Source: Helicoverpa zea (lineage: Eukaryota; Arthropoda; Insecta; Lepidoptera; Noctuidae). From it: DNA of 64,000 bases. The translations under genes were made by a program, and so were the position numbers. The stretch covers positions 1,240,001 to 1,304,000 of the forward strand of contig NC_061467.1 of NCBI RefSeq assembly GCF_022581195.2, given 5' to 3'. This document shows, piece after piece, positions 35,601 through 50,600 of the stretch (positions within the stretch are counted from its first letter, which is position 1; each line of letters begins with the position of its first letter). The notes beneath the pieces are model-generated. The model was given only the letters and a program-made list of their open reading frames with translations. It searched no databases and was not told the DNA's origin.

Positions 35601-38600
35601 ATTGAGCCATCTTATTAATCTAAGCATTGAACACGGTACTTTTCCAGAAGAATTGAAAATAACCATAATAAAACCCCTATTTAAAAAGGATGACAGAGAA
35701 AACATGACTTGCTATAGACCTATAGCTTTAGTACCGATTTTCTCTAAGATATTTGAGAAAGCAATTAACAACCAACTCACTGCATACTTCGAGAACAATA
35801 ATTTATTTGTTGATAACCAGAAAGGCTTTAGAAAAAACAAGTCAATTGACATGGCCATTTATGATTTCCTGCATACAGTTAGCAGTAGAGTAGATAAGAG
35901 ATTACCTGCTATTGCACTATACATGGACATGTCAAAGGCTTTTGACCGCGTCGATCACAAAATACTTATAAACAAACTAAATTCTTACGGAATAAGAGGA
36001 AATGTATTGAACTTAATTGCATCCTACCTTCGTAACAGACAACAAATAACGTATATTAGTAGAATTTGTAAAAATAACGAAATTACGTATAAGTCTAACC
36101 AGAGAACGGTAACTTACGGAGTACCGCAGGGAAGTGTGCTTGGCCCGACTTTGTTTATTATTTACATTAATGATTTCCCAATGTCATCAAAATACCCCAT
36201 GACAATGTTTGCAGATGACAGTACCCTACTTTTTAATAGTGACGACTTACATTCACTGGAGGCAGATATTAACTCTAATATTGATTCGGCTGTTAATTGG
36301 CTAATAAATAATAATCTAGTTATAAATTTAGAAAAAACAGTATTAATGAAATTTCAACAACGACTAAATAATAAATTAAACTTAAATATTAAATACAATG
36401 ACAAAATTATTAATGAGACTAATGTTACTAAGTTTTTGGGACTAAATATAGAAAATACGCTAAAATGGAATATACATATAGACAAAGTATGCAATAAACT
36501 AAACCAATACTCTTATGCTCTGCATATGTTAAATAAAACGGCAAACCGAAAAACAGTATTAATGGCGTATCACGGTTTAGTAGCATTGACGTTGAGGTAC
36601 GGAATTATGTTTTGGGGAAACGCAACGGGTAAAGAAATGGTGTTCAAGTGTCAAAAAAGGTGCATTAGAGCTATCTGCAATCTAAAATCTACCGACAGTT
36701 GCTACATGCATTTTAAGAATTTAAAAATATTAACAATGCCCTCACTATACATTTACGAAACAAGCATGTTTGTAAAAAATAATTTAAATAAATTTGACCA
36801 AGTAACCAGTCAACGTCGTTGTGATCAGTTACATGTAATAAGGTCTAAGACTACATTTTATAAAAACAGTATTTTTGCAATGGCTCCAAAAATTTATAAC
36901 AAACTTCCAAAAAGTATAAGAACTGAACAGAATATTAGTATTTTTAAACGTAGATTAAGTACATTTCTAATAGATAAGGCATATTACTCAGTTGAAATAT
37001 TTCTAAATGATAAAATAGAAACACTATGATTTTATATAAACTCAATAGGATTAAAATTATTTGTACACCAATTCCATTTGGTAGAACATAGAGCTCTAAC
37101 ATGTTTAATTTTAAGACCTATCTGTATACCTATGCTCACAAATAAATACATTGAATTGAATTGAATTGAATTGAATACTTACTCTTGGTCATCGAAAACC
37201 TTAACTCCTAGCTTTGTTCACATGGAAGATACAGGGGGCTGAAATAGCCGCGAAACGCTTCGAGAAAAGATGGTACGGCCGTGCCCGCTTTGCTCGAGTC
37301 TTGGCTGGGGCACTGCCGTGCCCTCAGATTACAGTAAATTACTAGGTACAGGTAGTACCTATTTAAGTTGGTCATTGGTGTATCACTCAAATCAAAAACT
37401 TTTTGTTGCCATCAAGTGAATAAACGGAGTTCAGGATTAAGTCTATGCAATAACTTTGTTTACCCACTCCGTATGGAATGGATAAACGATCAGTCTAATA
37501 AACCCGTAACGATGATGAGATCCAACAATATTGTTCACTTGAACATCTTTACCCAACCGGATAAGAAGGCGTATGATAATAAAATATCCATGCACATCAA
37601 ATAAACGTATTTGCGTTAATTTATTATGCGGACGTACTGTTTTTATGAATAAGTCTAAATAGAACGAGTTTTATTAGCCGACGCACATTTTTGCTGATCG
37701 TTTGCAAACAGATCTAAATATTGTACTGGTATTTACAGAGATAATTTATTTTCTTTCTAGATTCTAGATGGATTGGGTGGCAGGCTATTTTCTTGTTGTT
37801 ATTTTAGGTTTTCCTCATGTTGTATTTTATGTTTCTATAAACAATAAGTATCTATTACCTTGCAAACAAGAAGCCAAAAATTCGGCAGCCGATCCCAACA
37901 CAGATGAGGAGAGGATGACAATGAGGCTGAAAAAAATCGGTAGTCGGTAATTTTTATACCTAGTTCAAGGTTCCTACAGTAAAATTACAATACTTAAAAA
38001 ACATGTAACATCTTATATATATTTCTTCTGCAACCGTGTCATCAGAAATGACAAGTTATTAACACTTATCCACGCTTGTTTATGTCTTTGTTTTCCAGTG
38101 TTTAGTCTTTGTTTAATCAGAATAAAGTAGTTGATTAATGTCTGTTTTTAATGTACCGTAGTACCGCAAGTACTACAGCACTTCAGTATTATTTATACGT
38201 AAATGCAAGCAATCGATAAATGGCAGAGTGCATTCTATTGATTGATTGATTGATATCACCTTGATTGATAAATGGTATTGCTGTGCACATGCTTGCTTTT
38301 ACTTTATTTATTACATGGTACAACGTACCTTGATAAATTTAAAAGATACCTATGTGAAAATTGTTCGATAATTTCTTGAATTTAGGCGATGGCAAGGTTT
38401 TCCATTTTGAGGTAAATTTTGTCTCAATCACTTGCATGTTTCAATGTGTTGTATAATTTGTCAATGGCTTGCAAGTCATTAAAAATATTCATTTAGAATA
38501 ATATGTAGTCAACAATCATTATTTCTTAATTATAATAGTGTATCTTGATTATTAAGTAGGTATGCATACAACAAAGAACAACAAATGTACGTTACGTTTG

Positions 38601-41600
38601 CATATTACAATCTTAAAAAATAATGGTCGTTACATCAATTTTTCAAATGGATGGAAATCCATGACGGAAGTCTACATATAATTTTGAATACTAATGTGCA
38701 AATATATTGTTTGTCTCATTAGTTTAGTGGTGATGGATCTTGTAATTATGCAAATATCGATACGCAATCATTGATTTGCTAAAACGATCTGGTAATGTTA
38801 TGGTAATCGATTCAAAACGCGTCTCAAAATGAAAATGAAATGAGATGTCCACCTCACTAATATGTCTTCTTTATGAATTTGTTGCTAGCCTGACAAACGC
38901 ATTTTAATTGTTTGTCGTTGCGTTCTTACTAGGAAAAACTATTTTGAAAAATAGTTAAGTACATTCGAATTGAGAACCTCTAATTTGGACATGAGTTCAA
39001 TAAAAAAAGGAAGTAAAAATAAATTAAGATATATTTTTTTCTGAGCAGGTCAATCTGTTGCAAATAAATTCCAAGTTTTATTTTGTGTTCTTATTTCAAT
39101 AGTTCTTATGAAGTTCATGGTTCTAACATAAGCGATGCTAATTATGATGGTGTCAATTTTAAAAATAGGTATCCTTCTTTTTTACCAAAAAGGTTTGTTT
39201 GTAAAGCCGGCAAGTATACACCTACATTTAGCGCGTTCGATATAAGTGGATTACGTACGACTATGGCCGTACAAAATTATCTATGAATAATAACCACACG
39301 CGGCTTTTACGGAACAAAATTCTATTTTAATATAACAAATAAGGATATCTCCGAGCTTATACAAAAACTGATTATGCATTATCTTGTCTGCTATTTAATA
39401 TCCGCGTTTAATAATGGCGGGGCACATTATTTACACATATTTTAATAAATTGTAAAATTTAAAAAAATGAGTTACCTATTCAACCGGGCACCTGCTTAGG
39501 CGTGTAGCCAGAAGCTAGAAACATTGGTAGAAGCTAGAGCTGGCATATAATTTAAAAATTAGCTAGCTTCTACGTATGTATTCCCCACATGTAAGACACA
39601 AATCAAACGACTTTTTATGTATAATCGAGTCCAAATTTTGGATATTAATTATATTCGATGTCGGTAGCTTCAGCTTTTGACACAATCAAGAGTTTAACTT
39701 CGGAATATTAATAACTTTTTAATATGCAAATACTTTAAAATCCTGGTCTACATACAGATCTTTGCTATCTTAACATTCAGGATACTACAGGTATCTCTCA
39801 ATTGAGTGAGAATTGCATCGTCTGCGAAACGTCTGCATGATGCATCTGACAGTTTGAGGCCGGCTATCTAGGATTTCAGGCAAAGATAACTGCAGGCAGG
39901 TGTCTATCAAGGCGGATAAAATGGATGTTTAGAATAGTTTCCATTGTTTTTCTGGTTTCAGAAACCGAAATATTTGTAAGTATTTATTTATACCGTTTAT
40001 ACCGTTTGATACCGTGACTTGAAGAACGCGAAGAAACGTGTACCTGAAAACCATTTAAATTAGAGACGTTAATAGAATTAATTTAAAGACAGGCTGAGAA
40101 GTCTGAAGTCTATTAAGCCCCCGTTTTTTGTTTTGGGTACAGCGCAGTAACTACGCAATAGTTAGTAGTAATCTGAGGTAGGTACGTTACGGCACCCTAA
40201 AAATTATATCGAAGAAAAATAGAACCTAAGACTGCCTACGAGCTAGGTATATAAACTAGACGATAGTTTAATGAAAGACGAATGAATCATGATGATACTG
40301 CGTCTGTATTTGTTCAACAAATTGGTGACAACTGACAGGCTAAAACGAGCTCGCGTGATGTAAGCTTTGGACGGTTTTCCACTAAACTAATTAGTATATC
40401 GCGATGATTTCATTTTATAACAAATATTTAGCTGAGCTTTCCATAAAAGCTGGGGGGTATTTTTAATTCTACCTATAATTATGTAGGTACTGTATAATCT
40501 CAGAAACTGCTGCTCATTTTTTATGCGGATTTCAGAAGTCGATTGGAGGATGCATGAGAAAAGATTAAGAATTTGCAGGAATGCCTGAAGAGATTTCTTT
40601 AGAAATAAGAATTACCTTTGTAAATTCTTTCCTGACGTGATTTTATCCACATAGTGAGTGCACAAAAATGTATAGGTTTATAAAATCATTTTTTTTAATC
40701 AATTTTTAAAATTGAATTCATTTTTATCTACCCTTTTTCGTAACTGCAGTCTATTAGCCACCATTTACCTACCTCCATTAGCCCAACGAGGCAGACAGAA
40801 GCAATTATTTGTCAATTACTATCCAATAACTTTGTTTCATAATATGCTGAATTGTTTACCTACTCGCGATATTTGCAGAAAAAATGTGTAACAATGAAAA
40901 TATGAATTAAAAAAACTGAAACAAATAGGTAGGTATAGCGGGCACCCTTCAGCGGCCGAGGTACGTCATTTCACTGGAAAGAAATGGAAAACAAAATTCC
41001 ACAGCAACGTGAAACCTACATTTAAACATTTTTATAGCCTTGCAGGTATTTTCGTACCTATGCACTTATTTGTCCAATCCTTTATTAAGTAGATAAACAC
41101 ATGTTAACCGATAAGGGAAACAAAAATACGATTTGATAGCTTGTTTTTAATTATGTGTAAATCCTTATCAATTTGAATATCGACGCTGATCCCATAAATA
41201 GGATCTGGAATTTTCCACTATGCATCAAAAGCACATTTTCAACAGTTATTTATCTTTAAAGTGTTCGCGATTACGAGTGTTTATCGATTGTCTTATAATC
41301 GGAATGTCAATAACATCGAGATAATCGGACTCATCGCTAAAGAACGCGGTTTTATTATAGGATTTACATTTTATTACCGTTGCCGTTCTGTTTCTGATAA
41401 AAAAAAAGTATTAGCCCTAGTTTTGTATTTAGAATTTGGCACGATAACCAATAAAAGTATTTTCGCGATAATAAATTGCAGTTGTAAAATAAATTATAAG
41501 AATTATTACATACTTATTTTTCTTATTTTATGGAAAGATAGTAATAAAAAGCGACTTAATTGTTTTATAACCAAATTAAATGCGCAACTTTTTTATTGAC

Positions 41601-44600
41601 CAAAACAACAAATTAGCCCTATTACGATGTTTATTATACTAACGCAGCGTGGTACGATAAACACTGTTGTTGACGCTAAATTCCTCCATTGCATTATTTA
41701 AACTAGTTAATAAATGTTTATATTAATATTGTTTTAATTTAATCGTAGCTATATTGATCATGCGTGCTAATCTATGCCTTGTCATAGAAGTAGGTATTGT
41801 CTGCAAGACTAAGTAGTCATGTCCTGCTCTGACTGATTTCTTAGTTTAAAAGCGTAAGTGAAATAAAATAATCCAATTTAGTTTATTACAGTTTATAACA
41901 TCAACAAGTTGCCTTTCTAGACATGTTTTTGCTAAGACCAGCAGCCGGCAATAAACATTTTGTTATATACCTACCTACTAAGATCTACCTAATGATTTTG
42001 TTTGTGACAACTGTTTTTGACAAAATTGAGCATTCGGCCTTATTATTTACGGCCTTTCAGGATTTGTTACATAGTTAATTACGTCACTTTTTATAATTCA
42101 TAATGGTCTTTGCATCATTGTAGATGAGGAACGTCCAAAATTAGGTGTTTTACATTTTTGAAATATTTGTTTTTTTTTTATAAGGACGGACTTTGGTATT
42201 TATAGATATTAGTGGTAGGTAACGAAACTGAATACACCAATGCAATTAAAATGTAAGTATGGTTGAAAAATTCCTTTCTCCAAAGTTGAAGTGCTAACGA
42301 AAGCTATCATGTTCTTCGACAATAGCCGCCGTCTAATTATGAAATCAATTAAAATTCCTTGTCAACAACTTGCCTCGTGTTTCAATTTTCTTAATTGCTC
42401 TTGTTACACGATCGTCTGCAGGTAAATATTGATTTTCAGGCACAGTGCTAAGTAGCCACTTACCACTTAATTAGCTTAAGTATGCGGTAAAAAATACCTT
42501 AGCCTTGGAACGGGTGTCGTATCTTTAAGTTTGTTGTTTTTCCTTAAAGCTTTCTGCTTAGTTAGTTTATTAGTTGAGCGCTTTTCATAGCTTTGAGAAG
42601 CTTCTCTATGAGATCTTGTACTTACGTGTTTTGAGGCAGTTTTCATTTACCTACTCTAGCGTATATTTTTTTCGAGATTATTGAGATAAGGACTATTCAT
42701 TAGAAACACAGTCATTCCGCCTAAAAATACAAGGAAAAAGGCATATTTTTTAAAAGTATTTGAATGTATAACGCCTTGTCAATGTTATGTTAACACTACA
42801 CACGATAAGTACAGAAATCGTGATGTTGTGTTGACAATGTCGATTAGAGCGAAGCCGACGTGACTTCTTCGTTAGTATAGCTTTGAACAGCATTACATGG
42901 TGAGGAGCGATTTTTCAGGAGACTTTGACCTCCTGATGACCTCTTTAATTTCGTTGCAGAAGGTTACTATTAAGAGGATCTGACTATCAGTATATCTACA
43001 CAATATACTTAGACATAGCAAACTTGAATATCTTGTTAGTTAAATAAAGTGTGTGGTCCTATTGACCTTATTCCTATCACAGGAATAATGCAACTGCCTA
43101 TCTGTAAAGTTTTACTTGTTTTTTTGGCCTTATTAGACGAACCTTCGAACAGGGATGTAATGAAAGGAGATTTTTTCCAGTTATTCAGGTATACTTAACT
43201 TAGTTTACAAACATGACACACGGTAGGTATATGTTCTGTAATGTTACGGTTAAACGCTAACACTTCCCTACTTAATGCTTATTAATAACAGCCTTACTTA
43301 TAAACGTGAATTAAATATAAGTAATACTTAAGGGCTGTTTAAGAAAATTCTTACTTATAAACGTTACTTAAGCATGTCTTAACTAACATTTAATCACTAC
43401 TTAAGACTTTAAGTAGTGATTGGATAAAATGTTGCTTAGAAGGTATTAGAGATTTTATAAGTAAGGGGGTTAGTCATAGTTTTTACAATTTTGTTCCACA
43501 ACTTATCCCACTGATTGACACCCTAATGAATGAGGCGGTTTTAATCAAAAAGACATAGTTGCACGCGTTAATCCGCGCTGTTACAACAATTTACTAAACC
43601 AACAGGCCACACAACGATGCTTGCTCAGCTGTCATAAGAGATAAGAACGGTATCTTACCGCATCAAATCTTACTAAATGTTGATGACTTGTTTTAGAGAA
43701 AAGTGTAAGTTCTAAAGAAGAGAAATAAATAAATACGCGATTGATATGGAACTACGATTGGATTTGTATGTTTTCTTGTAAGTATAAGCAATCGGTGACG
43801 GTATTCACCATCCTCCTTATCTTAATTTTATTTGGGGTTGGTGCAGCATGTTTTCTTCTACCGCTCTATTCTATCAATCGTCATCTTACAAGTAACATTC
43901 TGTCTAGCCATGTCGACTTTCACACTTTCACTATAATGGATACTCTCTAAAAGTATTTTAAAAATTATAGATACAACCGAAATTAATCAATGCTTAATGA
44001 AAACGATTAGTAGGTAACTTTTTTTTTTCCGACGTCAAAAATCATCAAATGACCCCTCCCGCTGTGGGTTAGCAGCGGTGAGGGAGTGTCAGACTCTTAC
44101 TGACTAAAAACCGTCGTGTTCCTTCATAGGCCTTTTATGTACCAGGGCCGCGGTATCTCTTTCGAACAACCCGCAGCCCCGGCAGGCCTTGGCCCTGCTG
44201 GGCCCCGCTGGGGATTAGTAGGTAACTGGCGTAAGATTCTTACTTGATATAGTGGGATACAGTAAGTGTCAAAAATAGTGGTTATGATAGGTATTTTGTT
44301 CGCAAAATAGATCTGCACTCAGTTGTAGGCAACACATGTCACTTAATTCAATATCCATTAAGTTAAAGGTCATATTTTAACAAAAGCTCTATCTAATGGA
44401 GTTGTTTATATTTTCCTCATCTTTCTTCAACATACGAAGGTCACGCAAAATGTCATGGATAGGGAAGAAATATTTATTATAGTAAGATTGTTTTTCTAAT
44501 AAGTATAATAGCCTAGCTATCTAATAAAATAATAATCGGTAACTACTATAAATGGAAGCTAATAGCTAAGTATCTAATAAATGAATTTTAAATCTACAAT

Positions 44601-47600
44601 TTCAAGACCCAAAACAATTATAAAGACAATACAGAAATATTACAAGCTACAACACAAACGCAAGATCAGTGAAAACGTCAACAACTCTAACCGCGACGTG
44701 CTAATTTCGTCAACATTGTTTGAAGGATGACCCACAAACCCACTTGACGCTTTGATCTCCATTGTGGCTGCAGATGCACGCAGTATCGTATGACGGTGTG
44801 ATGAGTAATGATGATTGTTTGGGTGTCAAGACTGTGAAAGAACGCAGCTTCTTAGGTTCATATTCATTAAATTAATTTTAAGTCACAAAATCTGGAGATG
44901 CGTGGCTAGATTAATTCAGGCAAGGTTCGGGACAACAAGGCAACTAGCTTGAATTATTGAATACATATTTGATAAAAATAATAATTTGGTTTGCTAATAT
45001 CTACTTGCGTAGCAAGTTGGGTTTGGGTTGTATTGAAAAAGACGCTGCCGAGTGTTGCTGGTCTTATTCTATGATGAATGATGAACACTTGTAGTAGCAA
45101 CTTGTAACTGCAGTCATTTTCAAATAGGTGCTATTATTAATTAACAGTGACACAAGATAGATCTAAAATGACATGTCCCAACAGTCCCATCTAGGAAGCT
45201 GCAATAAATGTTATTCACAAACAAGACGAATAGTTTACACTAAACTGCTAACACGCAATAGTAATCAGTGCAAGTTGCTTTCATCTGAGGAGCAGTTTGC
45301 AATAATATTTGTAAATAAATGTTAGCAATGGTCTGGTTTACGGAAACGAAATTGGTATCTAATAAACAATCCAGATATTAAGACGGTTTCCCATCCCATT
45401 CGCAGCTTTACTCAGCCTTTTCCTTCAGATCAAAACGAGCTCCTTTGCAACCCTGTGTAAGATTATATTATAGATAAAACAGGTATCTGTACGCACAAGA
45501 TCTTAAAAGAACTTCCATAGTCAAAAATATGCAGTTTCAAAGAGTAGTTATTGTTCCAACAACGGAATGTTTCTACAGCCAAAACTTAATCTGGTTATCA
45601 CCGTTTCTAGTAAAACATAAATGGTGGAAACTAAATAAAAGAACACAGCTACTTGCATGGTACTTCTTAAGCAAATAAAGTTCAGAGTAAATAAGTAGTT
45701 TGGCAAGCTTTCACACACGAGACAACATGGGGTAGAAGCTTTTAGTATCGTATAGAGTTTCTTTCGTTTCGTAAACCCGATATACTCTAATACAATTATT
45801 TTTCTTCTCACTGAAGCCATTTGGGTGAATCGGCAACATCTATCAAAGAGTTCGGCAAGGCCGCTGCGTTATCTGCGCAGCATTCGACACGTCATAGATA
45901 ACAGTGTTTTTAATTAACTACGACCATGTTTGCACTTCACACTATGAGCCTTATAGGGGTAGCCGTTGAACATATCTTCATTGCGAATGTACATAAGTAT
46001 CAGATATTTAGTAGACTCCTACAATCTTCTGGTATTAACTTTTAGTCAATACTCAATAACTTTATTGCACACCATAATGTGTACAGGCTGGTGGGTTAAA
46101 TTAATAGAAACAATTATGGACCCTGTCGGGCACAGCAAAGTAAGTTTTTTTAGGGGAGAGGACGAAGAGCGCTTTTTAAACATAATAATATTGAATTACC
46201 TAAATGTAGAAAATCTTGTATTTAGATATTTGAGTAGGTATTATTAATCTGTGTAGATTTATTTATATTTTACTTATTTATTAAATTTATATTCGTCTTG
46301 ATTTCCAAGACATGACTTTCGGATAAATAGGAACCCAGCACATACCTACATGTTTGAATGCAAGAGTGATGATTCCTCAATCACTTCAAATGTATTGTGG
46401 CATGGAAAGAAAGACAAATCCCTAGTACTTAAATACAAAAGTTTTGACAAATGTTTACATATAGGGCTACTCAGGCTTCCAAACATTCCTACTTTTGCGA
46501 TACCATTTACAAAGGCAGAGAACATTAACGCACTCAGTTTATAGCGCATTATCCAAACAAACACAGTTTTACTCCGCTTCAGCCATGTAAATAAAAATAA
46601 AAGCGGCGATTAATGTTCTCCCACCGATCAATAGTAAAACTGAACAATTATAAGCTTACTGACTGTTTATTGTAGTACGCTTAACGCACGCTGAAAGTCT
46701 GGCATCTATCAAACAGACTATAAGTTATTTTGGCGCGAATCTACGGGAATTATTTGCGAATTTATCGCATAATTTGAATACTATTAATAGGTAAACTATT
46801 ATCTGGTATTACTGGAAAATTTTGACCTTTGTGAAATGTGAAAATTAGATACCTACTAAACTCTTCTGTGTGGAGCGATGCTACATCAAGATTCATTCGT
46901 CCTACAATTAAAGTTGTGATGACAGAGAAAGCATGTCATATCATGCCAATCAAAATTCAGTCAACATGTCTGCCTAATTTATTAAGTGGTAAGAAAATAG
47001 CTCTCCCATTTCTACTTCTACACTTCTCTTAAATTATATTGAATTATATAGAGAATACAATACATAAATACATTATAACACTAAATCATAAACTAATACA
47101 TATGTTACATAGATAAAATTATATTATATGATCACGCTGATTTAATAAGTAAACGTACGCAAACTAATGTAAGTATTACTTAGTTGTATCTTGAGTTTAC
47201 ACCTACTTACATGGTGCGGTCGATAGATTCAATCGGCTAGCAGCAACATGTCCTAACTAGACAGGCTGGTAGTTATGCATGAAAACACAGTTTTCAGTAC
47301 TGTGTACAATAGGTGCGGCAAAAGCATCAGAGATAACAAAAGCTTATCGGTAAATGTTTTTGTGAAAAAACTACAATAAAGTTATTTTGCTGAATTCCTT
47401 CAGTTCAATTGATTTAGTTGGGTTGCAGCCAACCTGGAGGCCGGGGCTTCAAAGCACTTCAAACAATGGAATAAATGCAGTGATTATTTTGTTATTGTCT
47501 AAATAAACATGCTGTTTGTCTAGTTAGACATTCCTAGCGTTCCTAGTTCATGGAAGTTTTATTTTATGAAACTTAAGTCTCTACAAAAAGCGTTTGCGCA

Positions 47601-50600
47601 GTGAACACAAAAAGTTTTAGCTGATTGAGCTGATTTTACATATTTCAGTTAGTACCTATTTTTTTACTCCGAAATGATTTTAAAATATTTATATTTTTGT
47701 AGTTACTTTCCAAATAATTCCAGCGCTGACAAACAAGATATTATCTTAACTAACCACTATCATCTCATTAAGATTGAATCTGTAGTATGTATGTACCACT
47801 AATTGCATTTCCACGTACCTTCTAAGAGAGGTATTTCTGAGAGCAACTCATTATATTTCCAGATAAGATATGGGCCTCTTAATGTATCCGCCTTATGAAA
47901 TGATGACAGATTAGTTTTGAAATAACGCCAAGTCTGGGAGCGATTTACTGAAATTATACGCACTTTTGGCTTTGTAATGTGTTCTGGCTGGAGTAAATTC
48001 AAAATTGTGACGCACATTACAAGGATTACCTAGGTATTTGGTCGGTATCATCCTCCTCCGAGCCTTTTCCCAATCATATTGGGGTCGGCTTCCAGTCAAA
48101 CCGGATTCAGCTGAGTACCAGTGCTTTACAAGAAGCGACTGCCCATCTGACCTCCTCAACCCAGGTACCCGGGCAACCCGATACCCCTTGGTATAAGGGG
48201 GACTAAAAACTTTGATAGGATTCACGCTTTTTTAAAACAAATTACTTAACTAACTAAACTGTCAGCCAACTCTTGAGTCTGCAGTGTCACCCGCACACTC
48301 TTAGAAGTAGCTAAAAACTTCACTTAATAAAAAGTGGTAATTGTTACACAAGACTGCACTCGTTTATCGAATTCAAGAACATAAAAAATAGAAGCTTTAT
48401 TTCAGCTTTATTTTACATTACATTTTGCAGTGGAATAATGTAGGTATTCCCATTGTTACAGGCAGCAGAGAGGCGGCGTGCCATGTCATGAGCGAGAGCG
48501 TGTCGGTGGTGCTGCACCAGACCAACATCACTCGGCTTACGGCGAAGGCTATACATGCCGCCGGGTACCATCTGCATAGAGTTGAGCATCTGTAAGTAAA
48601 TTATCTTAAAGCATGAAGAAAAATCTGTAAAAAGTGTAGGTGTCATGAAGAGTTAGAGTAGATGTAGCTGACTGTAAGAATCCTACTTCGATTCCTCAAC
48701 CAATAAGTATCTTAAAAAACCCTGTAAATATTCGGGTATAAGCGAACTTCAGCTAAACTGGAAAAAGGACAGGAATTTCTTAGTCATAATAGGGCATTTC
48801 ATTTTGAATATAGGTGCCCTTGCTTACCTAGGTACTTGCAAGCCTCCGGTACAATTTGATTATGCATTTATTAGAGTATGCATCAATATTTCGTCATCAG
48901 TCATCTAATCGCTTTTCGTCTTGGCTATCACTAGCACCTAACATCGATACATCGATCCCAAATCGAATGCTGTAGTTCGATTTACGAGCGTTATTTTTGT
49001 TTCAGTTCAATAATGGATGCGCCGAAACTGGACCACATTGCCGTCGAAGATCTGACTAAGATGCCTAATCTCAAATCTTTGTGAGTATTCTCGATACGAT
49101 ACCTACTGTAAACTGGATGTATTGACTCGGTTACAAATGAGAGCGATTTTATCAAAACGTGTTTTGATTTTGACCTGCATAACAATAGTAGGGATTTTCC
49201 ACAAGTTTCAATTTTGTATCCCATTCTGAAATGAGGAATTTTGCTCTGCACAAATGTAGGCTGGATTTATCTAGAAGTTTTAATAGAAATACCCCATTTT
49301 CACAAACTAACTTACACAACTTACACTTTCCTTGATGGATATTTTGTCGGCATCAGCGTGACTGGATTTACAGAATTTTTTGGATGTGAGATTTGTGTCA
49401 GTATTTTCATTTATTAAATGTACATAGAATTTCTGCTTTATCCTCGGTCCCAAATAGGTACTTGAGCTTCGAATTATTTTTCGTAGAGCAATATGTCGGG
49501 TGTGTCGTTCATAATCACATTAAATGAAATGCGTTAATATACTGGTTAATATATGTCGATTAACACAAAGAAAAAAGAAAAATACGTAAAAATAAAAAAA
49601 TGAATTTTTCAAACAAATTAAACAGAATAAAAGTGGGCGAAAATTAGAACACCATATACAAGTCAGTCATTACAAACAACTGAAATTCTCCCTTGAAAAC
49701 TGACATCTGTCAACTGATCAAAACATTCGATACTCCTAATTTTATCTCTGCTTTACACATGATGTTGTAAATTATAAAAACGAAAAATGACTCCTGTAGC
49801 TAAACCACTGAATGGATTAGGTTATTTTTTTACAATTCGCCATAGAATATCTTAAAGTATATACGATAGGATTTAATGTGATTGTGAACGACACACCCTG
49901 TATAAACTTGTCAGTATCTAACTATTTGTTTGTATGTGACAGGTTTATAACTCAAGCGCCGCGGCTGCACCGGGTGGCGCCTCTCCCGCCGCTGCCCGAG
50001 CTGCGCACATTGTACGTATGTATTTTATTTTATTATTGTTTTGTTTAGTTAGTTGGACATTGCCATTTTTTTACTTCCTACCTCATAATACCTTTGACGA
50101 TAGGTATACATATATTATCCGCAGATTAGAAAAACTAGTACATAAAAAAATGCGTAGGTTGTATGTTGTGTAATGTTTCGAGAGATTGCCGGGTGCTACG
50201 GAGGGTGTAGTTGATTCCAAAAAAAAGAACAAAGAAATTGTCAAATGCAGAACCCACACAAAACTTTTTTTTTTGCAATTATAATATTTAATTAATAAAA
50301 AACTTTTTACAAAAAAATAAAACCGACTCCCAAAAACACTGAAAAGCAAAAAAAAACTATTCTTAGGTGCATCGGCCTAGAAGTCGGTGTCTAATGGATG
50401 TAACTAAGTTTATAACGCCACCGACTTCTAGGCCGATGCACCTAAGAATAGTTTTTTTTTGCTTTTCAGTGTTTTTGGGAGTCGGTTTTATTTTTTTGTA
50501 AAAAGTTTTTTATTTTTAGCTTTTCAGTGACAAGCATAGTTGTCACTATCCGCATGTCATATCCGCAGTGGAAAGTTCTCATCAATACGAACAATATAAG

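Noticed and set aside
38238..38262. GATT microsatellite as regulatory element
   Set aside because: Simple repeat only, no other support.
41261..41599. 112-codon plus-strand ORF
   Set aside because: Composition is dominated by Ile/Lys/Asn/Tyr as expected of random AT-rich DNA; no motif.
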